In this document: positions 45,111-57,800 of the stretch, one piece after another
How positions within the stretch are numbered: position 1 is the stretch's first letter
Layout of the letters: each line of letters opens with the position of its first letter
Source of the DNA: Paracyclopina nana
Lineage: Eukaryota > Arthropoda > Copepoda > Cyclopoida > Cyclopettidae
NCBI GenBank assembly: GCA_019096065.1
Contig: JAGUCH010000004.1
Coordinates: forward strand, 7,192,001 to 7,256,000
Direction of reading: 5' to 3'
Length of the DNA: 64,000 bases
Translations under genes and position numbers: made by a program
The notes under the pieces: model-generated
What the model was told of the DNA's origin: nothing
Databases searched by the model: none
Seen by the model: the letters and a program-made list of their open reading frames with translations, nothing else

Positions 45111-45878
45111 CCTCTTAATAAAAATATCATAAGTTGCTGAAGTAATCATCCTTTGAGGACAATATGATTTTTCACAATTCAGTACCAAGCCTTTGTCAAT
45201 CTTGATGCATTGCATTTGTGCAAAAACCAACTGTATCGAACTCCCAACCTGATGCCTTGAGCCAGATATCTGCTCTTTTGAGACCTTGAGGTTTTTCCTT
45301 TCTATGCTACACAATTAATCATGACTTGTTTTTTTAGATATCGCTCATAAAACAAAGCATAATTTTTTTTGGGACACACAGACATCAGAAAAAGTAGGCC
45401 TTATATGCTCCAATAAATGAGAAGTATGAGTGTTTATGCTAGGTGCACAAAAGACTGGCGTACATCCATACCTCGAAGGCCATTCATTGTCAGCATCAGT
45501 TTCTCGAGCCTTGGAGCGTTTTGTTGACCTCCGCTGATGGCCATCAAGGAAAAATCAGGGAGATTGCGAAGGATGTTGCTGCAACAAGCAATCATAAGGA
45601 CTAGGCTAAAGTGGGCACGTTACTTCGTCAACATCATATGTACATAATAATAAAAGTGTGTTATATTATTGTGTTCCAAGGTATGCACACCAAGATTATT
45701 CTTATGAAGTAATATCGGTAATATTAAAGGCCACACATAGCACATTGAAATTAGCTTAGCTAAAAGGGATGATGATGTTGCGCAGCAGCACAGAAACATG
45801 TGTCATGCACATTGAAGTCGGTAATAATATCTTCTGGTCCAGCCAACAATAACAATTGTGATGCTAATGGTCATCTAC
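45111..45878. other. Convergent spacer SKI3 / giant receptor gene
   Basis: This 768-bp region lies between convergent genes. It contains the SKI3 polyadenylation signal and the SKI3 3'-end copy listed separately. The rest is AT-rich without recognisable content. Confidence 0.5.
45443..45616 (+). pseudogene. Truncated tandem copy of the SKI3 3' end
   Basis: The stretch resembles 44929-45105 of the SKI3 last exon. Shared blocks include AAGGCCATTCATTGT, GAGCCTTGGAGCGTTTTGTTG, CTGATGGCCA, AAAATCAG and CATAAGGAC. The reading frame of the parent is kept across most of it (the protein would contain EPWSVLLTSADG), but there is a rearranged stretch near 45463-45474 and a stop (TAG) after KD where SKI3 has CTG. 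No start or upstream exon is visible nearby, so this is a remnant, not a gene. Confidence 0.8.
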
Positions 45879-48800
45879 TCAGATAGAATCTTGTTTCTTT
45901 TTGTTTTTCACCTCTAAGGCACTCTTGGAAGTGGATCTGCGTTTCGGCCTTGATATTTGAGGCCTTGAAGGCTTTGAGGCTGCCACTGGAGCTGAGGGAA
46001 GGAGCAGTAAGCCCAAGGTGGATCCTGAGGGACTTCCCTGCTTGGATGATGAAGAGGAAGCTTTCAACGAGGATGAGGAGGGTGAGGATGCTGGAGGACT
46101 TGTGACAGGATCCACCAAAGGATTGCCAGCTGCTGCTTCACCAGACTCATCCGAAGAGGAATGGTCATCACTCAGGTAATTCGTGGATTTTCCACGGGCT
46201 TGGCTACTCACCGATCTGAAATGTATACATAAATGCTTCACATTTGTGAGGTACTATGCGTGCATATATACCCTAAACGGGAATTTGCATAATTCTGCTA
46301 TGCAAACATTTGGTATATACTCTAGCTATGTAAGCCAATTTCATGGGTGTGAGAAGGAGAAGTTTTAAAACGAGCAAAAGTCTAGACTTCCAATTTGCTT
46401 TCCTACCTAGAACTTAATTTCTTATCATGGCTTTCGATATATGTATGTAGCTTTTTAGGAAAAGAGACATAAAATGCCTCCACATCATTTTACCATGCAT
46501 ATAGGGTACAACATTACTAAATCTGATTATTTATACAAAAAACTTACTGGGTAGAATAAATGCTCTCATTGGAACTGGTGGAGTCATCCACAACCTTGCT
46601 CTGCGATGTCCTTAAAAGCAGCCTTTTTCCAGCCAATTTCCGAGGACTAGATGCAACATTGGCCTCATTAGTTGACTCCAACCTCTTTTTGGGTGACCTC
46701 GATGAACTGGGCCTTTTCACTCGCCTTTTTTGCTTGGACTGAGGCCGCGTTTGCGTGGCTGCGGAACGAACCTCACTCGAATATTCGAGGCCGCCATCCG
46801 ACTCAATCGTGCGTAAATGCAATGAAATGAGGCTAGAACATTTGCCACAATAACGATCACTTTGCGGTGATTCACTACGTGAGCTCGAGGCCGAAATTGG
46901 AGCTGAGGCCGTGGTCATCAAGTTGCGCATCTGCTCATATTCGATCGAGGTCGAGGCCATCAAAAGCGGTGGCACTGAGCTGGACTTAACCGCTCCCAGC
47001 TTCACTTTGCCCTGATGATCTTGGTTCTTCTTCATTGCTGAAGAGCTTGAGGATGAGGACGATGAGGCAATTGTCGCCAAGGCCAATCCTTAAAAATACA
47101 ACATTCATACTTTAAACTAGTAACACGTGTGATAGTTCATCCTTGCTCAGTTTACTTTCATGGAATGAAAATTAACTGAAGAGTTAAGCCAAACCAGACC
47201 ACTACATAAAACACTAGTAAACCAGTGCGAGCTGTTGAAATGCTCGGGTTAATTTGTGCAAAACTAAGATCAACTAAGCACGAGTCAAAAGTCACAATGC
47301 AACTAGTTTTGCATAAAAATGTCGAACATTTCTTCTTTGGCCTTGTGCGTTGTCATTGCTTGTTTCTCATATATGTACAGACCTTGATCAATTATTCCTT
47401 TGATGCGTAATTGAGTTAGCATTTCTTTATGCCTTTGAACTACTCACCGAGTGAAATGGAAGAGGAAGAGGACGCTGTTGAAGAAGACGACTCCTTTTTC
47501 ACTCCAGTTGGTGAGGAATCCGCAGATGGTGAAGTTGGTGGAGGTGAGCAGGGTTGCACAACGATTTCAGGCAGGTTGAGGCACAACCTTTTGTAGTTCA
47601 AGCTACTAGAGCTGGCTGATCTAGGTGTGAACATCACTCCAGGACTGTTGGGTACTGAAGACAGGTACTTGTCATCCTCTTTGACAGCCAACACTGTTCC
47701 AGTGGAGGACAGCACTGTTTTGTCACTTTCTGTGGAGGATTGCACTTCCAAAGCTGTACAGACAGCTTTGGGAGCTTGAACAACTTCACTGCAATCATCT
47801 TCTTCAATTTCTTCCACTATGTCTTCTGTGCTGTCAATGGCAGAATCATGAATGCTCTCAGGGATGCACTGTTCATCAGTGGTCTCACTGTCAGTCCTGT
47901 ATCTGGAAGCCATGAGGAGTCTTCTTTCTCCAGGACTTGGCATCATACAAGTACTTGTCTTGACCACAGGCTTCGAGATGGGATCAGACGACTCTGAGTC
48001 AGCACTCGGACTCTTCAACAAGGTGCTTGGTCTCCGAATTACCACTGTTCCTCCGGAAGATCTTGAGCACACCGAACCGGGTACAAGCAACCTAGGGAAA
48101 AAGGATGCACTTGTCTTGGTCGGTGTAGAGGTGTCTTCACTCTCGGAAATGCACAGAGGGTTTGAGGATCCCGATCTGGATGGGCCAGGTGAGGCCATTG
48201 AGGAGTATCCAGAGCTGCTCAAGTTGGACTCTGAAGTCGTTCGACTAGCGCATGTCGTGATAATTGTGAAAGGACTCAGGTAATGCATGCCACTTGTGGA
48301 TGAGGTGACAATGCTAGGACAAGTACTTGACTCGGCATCAGATTCCAGCTCTGACATGGGTGTGATGGTGATGGAGGGACCAAATGTCACTGATCCAGAT
48401 CCATGATCCGGGTTGATCCTCAGCAATGCCTTCTTCGCAGGCGGTGACCCCAATTTGATCCTTGACCATGAAGCTGTTGAGGTTTTCATTTGTGATCCTG
48501 ATGAGCATGAGCTTTGTCCTGATCTTGAGCGCATGTAGGCTGCTAATCCTTCATCCTTGTTCAGCGATGAATCGCTTGACCGGTTGTCGTTTTCCTCTTC
48601 GTACACAATGGGCGAAGGCGGGATGACATTGATCCTGGCCTCAATCATTGGCATGCCAGGATTGAGGCTCATTTTCCTAATTCCATACTCAAGCATGAAC
48701 TCTGGCAGCTCCACACTTTGACTCCTCGACCTGGGCGTGGAGTCGAATTTCCCAGGTGGAATGAGGAACTTGGGCGAGTCCATGACCTTGTCTGTTTTGG

Positions 48801-51800
48801 GGTCAGCATCTTCATCCGAGACGTTGCTCGATTGCTTGAACAAGCATTTCCTCTCCTCGGAAATGTCCTTTTGCTTCACCAAGTGTTTCATCATCTGCAA
48901 TGACATCAAAGCTGACATGATCATAGGTAGATTTTTAATGACAACCATGAAGATGAAAAAGAAGACAAGGAGACACAAATGGACTAGATCTAGCCAATGC
49001 AATGTTGAATTAAAATTGTTGTTTCTCAACTGAAAAGATGATGTTTTTTATCATATATATTATACTACATGAAAGCTCGCAACATACATGATATTCCGTC
49101 AACATTAACATATGCATTTAAAGGTGTGAAATCCCTGTGGGGAAAAGCTCACTTTAAATCGAGGGTCCTGTTTTTTAGAGGACTTTTCAAGTCTTTCCTG
49201 TTCTGCCTAATTGAAGCTTTTTTCAGCACGTTTTTCCCCACAGTGCACGGCCATTTAAAAAAAAGTTTTTGGTCTCTACCCTGATCAAGAGATGGTTTTG
49301 CTCCGCGTGATTTGATTTACGATGCAGCAGCAGAAATGGCCAACTATTTTCACCATAAAAGAAGCAGATGTTGCAGATATAAATGAATTTCAGAAGCAAT
49401 TTCACATGTGTGCGTACCTTGACAGAGGTGTCATGATTGTCATTGGGAGTTTTGGATCGTCTCTCCCCGAGCTCTATTGCCATCCTTGATGACGAACCAA
49501 TCGTCATCACTGATGATGGATCAGGCTTGCTCATTGCATCCTGGGACACGTTTTGCGACGCAGAAGACACGTGGTTGTTACGTAACATCTGCTCCTCCTC
49601 GTTCTGGGTGAAGTTCAAAAAGGTGGAGTTCTCAATGGTCAACGGCGGTGGTTTGGCACGTTTCTTCATGGGTGGGCTGTCAACCTTGATGGTGACAAGT
49701 TCCTCGGACTCTTCTTCGATGACTTCAGATGAGTCCTCCTCATCCTCCTCTTGAATCTTGAACACAAAATCCCTCCGGATCGGCCTTGGACTCGGAGGAC
49801 TCACAGCAATTTGAGGCACATTTGCAAAAGCCACCTTCACTTCTTCCTCTTCGTCATCATCATCGTCAATGATGTCATCATCGTCTGGCTCAGTGAGCAT
49901 AATGATAGGAATGTTGGGCTTGGTCACAATGATGGGAGGGACAGAGATGCTGATTTCGTTGTAGAGAGACTCTTTATTTTTTGTGTTGAGCTCCTGCATT
50001 GGGATCATCTCGTCATCAGAGGTGCTCATGGAGGACTTGATGGTGATGTTGCCAGCTGTGGAGGATCTTCTGGATCTGCCAGCATTGGCAGCCTTCTTAC
50101 AAAAGGCTGTGAAGCTGCTCCTCCTCGATGACAATAAGTGACCAGCTCCTCCAGACTTCTTGGACATTGAAGGGGTTGACTTGCCAGAGCTTGAACTAGA
50201 GGAGCTTGTCTCATCTTGAGAAGCCTTCATGAGACTCTGAGAGATCCTCTGGAATGGAATTGGAGAGGGAATGGGGGTTGGCATGGGAGATGGGAGCTCT
50301 TTGATGGGAGACAAGCACTTGCCAAAGGAGAAGGCTGGCACCTCCAAAGTTATGGTAGGATTGCCAGCCAATGACTTGTCACCAGGATCTTGATCCTTCC
50401 TGGGATTCAGAGGGTCCAGAACCTCCACCATGATCTGAGATGAGGATCTTGTGGGTGACATTGATGGAGATGAGGAAGCCGAGGCTGCTCCCAATTCTGA
50501 GGCTGATATCTTCCTTATGAGTTTGTGCTGATCTTTAGACCTTGGACTGCAATTGAAAAGAGGAAAAAAGTTTCAGTTGCAAGACACACATCTTGATAAG
50601 GAATTTCGATGCGGGCTAACAGCCCTCATATTACCCCTTTTTTCATCATATTGACTTAAATATGCATTTCGCTTTTTGTTGTCAACAGCATTTTTGGGCT
50701 AAACCGCAAGCACAATTTTAATTTCAGCTCAAGATACTGATAATCTTTTATGATGTTAAGCAATTTTGGAAAAGATTTTTCCTTTCAGGAAGCTAACTTC
50801 AAACATTCCATAAAGTAAAAGCTGAAATGGAAAGCCACCGCTAACAGCTCACTAATCCGAGTTTGCTCAACTGAAACGAATTGTCAAAAGAAAGTTGCCT
50901 AACAACAAGCCTTATTGAAATGATAATTTTAAGTTTGTCATAAAAAGGTTATTTCTATAAAAGTAGCTCAAGTCAATTTGACTGAGTTTTTGCATGATTT
51001 AGCCTTTTCATGTCAAGCACAACTTCGACTATAATTAAAAAGCAATTTTTTGGCAGTGTATCATGTTCAAATCAAATGAAATAATAAAGAGACTGAGTTG
51101 TCATCTCTCAAGTTTGCTTTCAGCTCTGGAATCTGAAGTTGAACTTCAAAGGCACAGATTTGCAATGCGATGAAAAATTACCTGAACAAAGTCTTGATGG
51201 TGCAGGGAGTGTCAGGCGTGGTGAGCGGTGTGGGAAAGCCAGAGGAGGCTCCATCCCCATAATCAGACAATTGAGGACTGGATGGAGTGGATGTGCTCAG
51301 ATGATTGGAGGCCAAGTTCTTTATCATGGACATGATGGAGTCTGCACTTGAGATCTTGTGCAACTTGTGCTTGCCATTTGCAGCCAATCCGGTAGCAGAA
51401 CTGGCACTGGAGTTCAAAGCAGACAAAGGGTGCAAGGTGAGGCCACAATTGGCATTATTGGACTCGATGGACTCCATGCTGGACTCGTACAAATCCTCTG
51501 ATCCACTTGTGTTGCCAAGAGGTTGCGTCCTGCCAAAGTAACCTCCAGCAATCTGCTGGGCCCTCTGGTTCCTCTTGGAGATCCTGGAAGACCTCAGGAG
51601 TTTCCTGGATGTCCTCCTGGGCACATGGGCTGACACACTGTGCTTAAAGTCCTCAGTGCAGCTGCTCAAGTCACTCATGGAGGAGGACTCTGAAAAGGAG
51701 CAAGCCATCTCATCCACAACCTGGCTGAAAGTCACCACTTTCTTGCTGTTGGGATCCAGATGATCCACAACTGAAGACACCTTGCCACCAGAGTCACTGT

Positions 51801-54800
51801 TGGCCCTCCTCAGAAGGCCAGGGATTTGAAGGCTGCTCGAAGACTCTTTGCGAATGATGCTATTGTCATGTATGCTGCAGAGGCCATTGGTGACTTGGCA
51901 GTTGGTGTTGTTGATGTTTTCAGCCGACCTTGCAGCCTTGATGACCATGCTGTCAAAAGAGGCTGACGACACTGTTCGCTTGGTGGCCTGTGGAGTCACC
52001 AGCATCTTGAGGATCTTACGCCTTTCTTCCTCATGAACGCTGATACTTTTCCGCGGTGACTCTGGAAAAAATGCTTATTTTCATCTAGAGAGGGAACTGA
52101 CAACAGGTTATCCTAGGTTCAGATGGGCTCTATGATGTTGACAATCATACTTGCAAAATTGCGATTCCTCACTCAAATAATTATGTCTCTTAAAGAATGA
52201 GGAATACACAACAGAAGTTATGACGTCATTGTTAAATGTGTACACCCTACAGCTATATTTGCTGGGAAGTGAACCGTTCTGAAGCTATCAAGGGAACCTG
52301 ACAGCATAACTTAGCAACATAAAAGTGACATTAATCCATGGAAAGTAATCAAGCTGAGCAACTATAACGGCAAACTGAATCAACGCAAGTGAAAATCACT
52401 TCCCAGCGTAGTACAGAGATCATTGGCTCATTTAGCTCGAGGACACGTTTATGACGTTTGCTGATTGTGCAATGGTGCATAGTAATTGCTTTTTTTCAAG
52501 GATGTTATCATGGAGAGTGAGGAGGAGATTACTTTTCTGCTGTCCATTGAGATGCAATTCCTCAGTGCTCGAGTTGCTCTTTTTATCGCCGAAACTGCCA
52601 ATGCTGGATCCGCTGAGGATGGAGGCCTTACGCATATTGGTGAACTTGCCAAGAAGGTGTTTTGCCACCGCTCCAGGGCTCGTGTCAAAGCCAGCTGAGG
52701 AGCCACGACGTCCATCCCCTTTCTCGTCCCCCGAAATGCCCAAGATGGCGTCCGCGGCCTCGCTTAAAGATGTTTGAGCCGCAAAGGTTGAATGTCCTGG
52801 AATGTGGCAAGAATTGATAATGTGGAAGCTACCTCGTGAATATTTCATGAGACCAGACCCACTTCGGCACTATTATATACTAGTACGCTGCATTACATAA
52901 ATACACATCAGCCAATGCAATGGTTGGAAATGCAGAGATTATTATTAATCTCTTCAAGACTTTCTAGCTTTTATTTCTGGTTTTAGGACGCTATTGACCT
53001 CATTTGCAACGTTCGAAATTGCACTTTTTCCTATTTGAAAAAGATGACATTTGCCTGTCTGAAACACGTGCTTTTGTTTACTTTGCGAATGCTTTCGCGG
53101 ACAAAATGTCCAAAACCATATTACCCTGTATAGCTTTTTGCGGTCCGTACGTAATACGGTAATAAGGTAAGACTAAGAGGAAGTGATGGAGATGAACGTC
53201 ACATAACAACGAGCGTTTGTTTACTTTGCTGCTGAAATTGGCGGAAAAAATAAAGGCGCACGTGGTTTAACGTACGTGGCGCCGACGCAAATAAATAAAG
53301 CACGTGTCAACGTCTATTAAGATGGATGGGTCTTTAGCACTGTATCTCCGCTGAGAGTGAACACGCTTCTTCCATTTCACTCTGGGGAAAAAGGGAGACG
53401 AAAATCCTACCCAAGATGGTGGATGACGAGCCGCCAGCCCCGGCGTGCCCGGATGAGCCTTGGCCGTAGTTTTTGCCCAATCGGCCGCCCTTGTCGCCAT
53501 CTTGGCCTTCGGCGAAAAGTCGGTCGAATTTCTCGGGGAGGTGTTTCTTGAGCATGAAACCAGTGCCAAGGATGCCAAGCACGACAAACACCGCAAGAAG
53601 GCCGAGCCAAAAAGGCTCCTCCATCATCCGTTCAGACAAAGGCTTGAACGGGATGTTCTTGATCCGGCGTTCGCAAGTCGGACCTGAAAAAACATACAAG
53701 AAATTGCTTTATAATTGAACATTCAAAATTGAAAAGAAGCGGCATATTTTGGTTTTTACCTATCCACCAAAGGTGACATTGACATCTGTATCCGTCCGTT
53801 TTGGTCTTGTCCTCGATACAAATCCCGTTGACGCAGGGCTCGGTGGAGCAAGGCCGCAGCCTTCGTTTGCAGTTCAGGCCTCCAAATCCTCGAGGACATG
53901 AGCACACATATCCGTCGGATGTGAGGCTACAAAGCCCCCCATTTTGACAGGGTTGCAAGTCACACATGGTCTGTAGGCAATATCGGCCTGTGCAAAAAAA
54001 ATATATGCATTATTACTGTAGAGGAAAGCGTGGAAAAGTGGATTTTGATGTATGCCACACTGTGGAAGCAAGGTAATTTGCTTGTGTGGTTGTTCCGAGA
54101 ATTTAAAGCTTTTTTCCTCGGTAAATTGTGCCCAGCATGCGAAATATTAAGCGAAGGGCAAAAAATGCCGTATTACTTTATTCCTTTGTGGCATATTTGT
54201 GTGTGCACATGGGAAAAGTTGGCACAACGATTGCGTGCACACTGCAAATTTTGCATTATTACTCTGCATGAGTGAGACTGCCATGTAAAAGGCGAGATTT
54301 CCTTTGAAGCAAGCTTTTAATGCGTTTTCTTCAAAAGGGCCATTTTAAAGGGAAAACTAGGGAACAGGAGCAACAGCGTTGTAAAAAACTCAATATATCG
54401 CATTAAATTGTAACCATGCCATCTTTTAACAAGTGACTCACCTATGAAATGTCCAACGCACTTGCACTTGAGTGTGATAGGATCACAAAAGCCACCGTTA
54501 AAGCATAAATTGTCATCACACGTGCCAATGCTACCAGGCTGTCCCATGGGAATGAAAGAGACGGCGCTGGCTGAGTGTTGAGTAGCTGTGTAGTTGTTAA
54601 TGGAATTGTTGACCATTTTGCCCTCCTTGTCCTTTGTCAGCTGGAGCACCTGCAAGAAAAAGCAGTCCAATTTCACACACAAGTTCTGAAAGGTTTTGTG
54701 GCATGCAAAAATAGGCAGTAGATCCATTATGGGTGAAAAATGGTGAAAACTTTTCTTTCGTCAGTGAGCTGAGCGCAAACTTTTTGAATAACATTTCTGC

Positions 54801-57800
54801 CCTAAAAAAGCAGATTAGGAAAGACAATTTCCCCTTTGAAATGAACTGCTGTAGCAACATGTTGCCATCAGCTGGTCTAGCCTAAATTGATGGCAACATG
54901 TAACTTCCATGATTAAGCCTGTGCATTGCATTGGTGATGAGGCAAGAGTAGCAAAATGCTCAGCTAAACGAATGAGACAGCCTTGGTACATTGACACATG
55001 TTGCGGAACTTTATGCTTCAATGATGGCTATCACTAAACTATCGCACTCATGAGAAAGTTCAGAAGACATAACATGCCTGCGTCACTTGTTAAAAGATGT
55101 TCAATTGACAGTTTTCACCAACAGACATCGTTTTGATACAAAATGAGCCCTAACCTAATTCCATTACTGAATACAACTGCTCACACTTGTTCAGAATTCA
55201 AATGAGCAAGATTACACACTTACCTTTTGTACGACATCTTCATCCACAACTGCTTTCACTTTGATTTTGAATTTCATGTCAGGAGCAGTAACGCCATTTG
55301 TAATTTGAGTCACTTTGAGCATGTTTAAGTAGGACTGGAGCATCACTTTGTTGTCCTCCGGAATGACGATGTCAGACGAGAAGTTGCAAAATTGCCACAC
55401 TTTTGAAGGACTCCTATAAGGATCTTCAATCTAGGAAAGAAAATATTTGCCTTCCTCCTGCTATAAACCTGGTTATATACCATCCAATTTACCTGCAAAA
55501 AGTTTCCAGTGGAGCAGTTTTGTTGAGCACTTTTTACTGGCAAAATGAGCTGAAGGTTGGTACCAGATGGAGATGTCATTGTAGTCCGGTACTTCAAGTT
55601 CCTTGGCATCTCCAGAGGATGATTGATGTTGACAAATTCAACCTGTTCATCACTGCTGTTGTTGTCCACTTTGAATTCTGGGCCAGAATGTGTAAATTGG
55701 AAGCTCTCTGCATAAAGAAGGCAAGCATGATTGATTCACTATTTTCTGCCTGAGAGAAAAAATAAAAATCTCCCTTTGGGGAAACGCTCATATTTTTTTC
55801 AAAAAGAGCTCGACAAATGATGGAGGCGAGGCCTGACATTTCACTTTGCTCCTGAATTATGCACACATCGCCATTTTAAACTTCTTTGCTGTAAGCAGTG
55901 AAAAAAGCAGAAGAGTGATTCAAAGAATGTTTCACAATGTTTTGGCAGTTTTTCTTTCCATAAGAGGAAAAGTGTGACCAGAAAAGGCACTCGAAGCAGT
56001 AAAAATAAATATTGAGTGGAATTGATGAAAGCCATTGAATAGGCTCAAGAGTTGGCTGAACTCATTTGCTAATTGGACACTATAAATAATGCAGTAATTC
56101 GAGATATTTTCAGTGAAATAGAAAGTTAAAAAAACTTGACAAGCAGGAAAATTTCAGCCTAATTTTGAGCTGTTACGTAAGAGTCGTCACCAGAATGCAT
56201 TACATCATCCTAAATTGGCATTTTTGTGTAACAAGCCAACAGTTCCTATTTAAGTACTTGGGAGTAATGTGGAAAAAGGGCTACCAGATGGGCATTTTTT
56301 GTAGAATAAAGCCATATTTGGCTCTTCCAATCAAAGTCTCTTTAAAATCCATGGTTAATTTATATTTAAAAGGACTGAAAAAAATGGCATTTTGCACACA
56401 GCAAAATAGCCTAGTTTGGCCATATTCATAGAAGTTGTCTTGAATTAAAAATGGAATTGCTGCCTTGTGTAGTTGTCACAAAGTAAATATTATCTGCAAT
56501 GAATGAAGAAGATCCATCACAGCAGTTTCAATGTAGCCTTGTACCACTACAGCACTACTGCGCACTTACACTAGCACTGATGGCCACTTTTCCTGCTCTG
56601 CTGGAGTCTGGTTCATAAAAAACGAGACTATTTCCATTATTCCACTCAAATTAGGCATTTTAATATACAAATCACTTGAAGAAGAAGAAAAGTTGACTTC
56701 CTAAAAGAGTCAAGATGGCAGTCTCGTTTTTTTTTATGTTTCAGACTGTAGTTCTGGAAACTAGCACACCAAAGTAAAAAGGAATAAAAAATGGAGCAAG
56801 TTCTTACCGATTTTAAATCTTGCCCTAAATCCTCTTCCTGGCAGCCTTCCTCTTTGCGAGAAAAACCTTACTGTCAATTTGCTCCCAAAAGACACCAATT
56901 CAGGGTAGTTTTTGCCAGTGGTAGTAGCATAATTTGAGCCATTGGCCACCAGGGAATACTTTGTCTTCTCCAAGTCTTGAATCGACCTCTTCTTCCTCCT
57001 GTACATCCTCCTCGGTTGTTGCTTTTGGCCTTTATCAAGGCCAAGGCACAACTCTTGATCCGGTGGGGCACCCAGCCAGAAAGCAACAAAAGCTGAACCA
57101 CAATCCGCTTTGGCCAACAACAAACTTTCGTTAGCAGGGTCTCCATCAAAGTCCAGGGTCTCAAGTGAAAGCACTATCCGATGGTCAACTGCAGCAAAGA
57201 GGGGAGATTTTCATAGTATATTCCATCTAGGGCAAGTCAATATTATTGGATCTTCACTGAATAATAAAGTGAAATATTTTATGTTTTCCAGCCGTAGCTC
57301 AGTTGGATTATTTCTTGGCTGCCAGAAACTTTATACTTATTGAGGGATGTAATGTGACTTTACATCCCTCTGGAAACTCTATGGTGCTTGAAAATGTCAG
57401 TCCAACTAATATAATTGTAAATTTAATAATAATAAAGTGTAATGCCATTTATATAGGCTAACAGAATATTTTTTAAAAGAAATGTATCCTATATTGAGAA
57501 GCAGGAAAGACATATTTGAAGAAATCCCAGAAAAGCTCTTTTATCAAGTTTTTTTCACTTTCCAGCCCCGAGTCAGCTGTTTCACATCCCAAATGTTAAG
57601 TCCATCAATAGATATAAATAGATATTTTCTCACCTGGAGCCATGATGGTGACCCAGCAATCCAGGGGTGGATCAAAGCGACTGGACTCTTCATCAGGGTA
57701 ACCAGGGCTGGTAATGTAGCCACTATTGACACCTCTGAATGTTTTGTTGGCACACTTGAGCACTGGCAAAGCTTCCCAATGAGCATAATAGCCAGCTGAG

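Noticed and set aside
47740..48283. Overlapping plus-strand open frames opposite the serine-rich tail
   Set aside because: They are mirror images of serine- and threonine-rich codons of the minus-strand exon and have no signal, domain or splice evidence.
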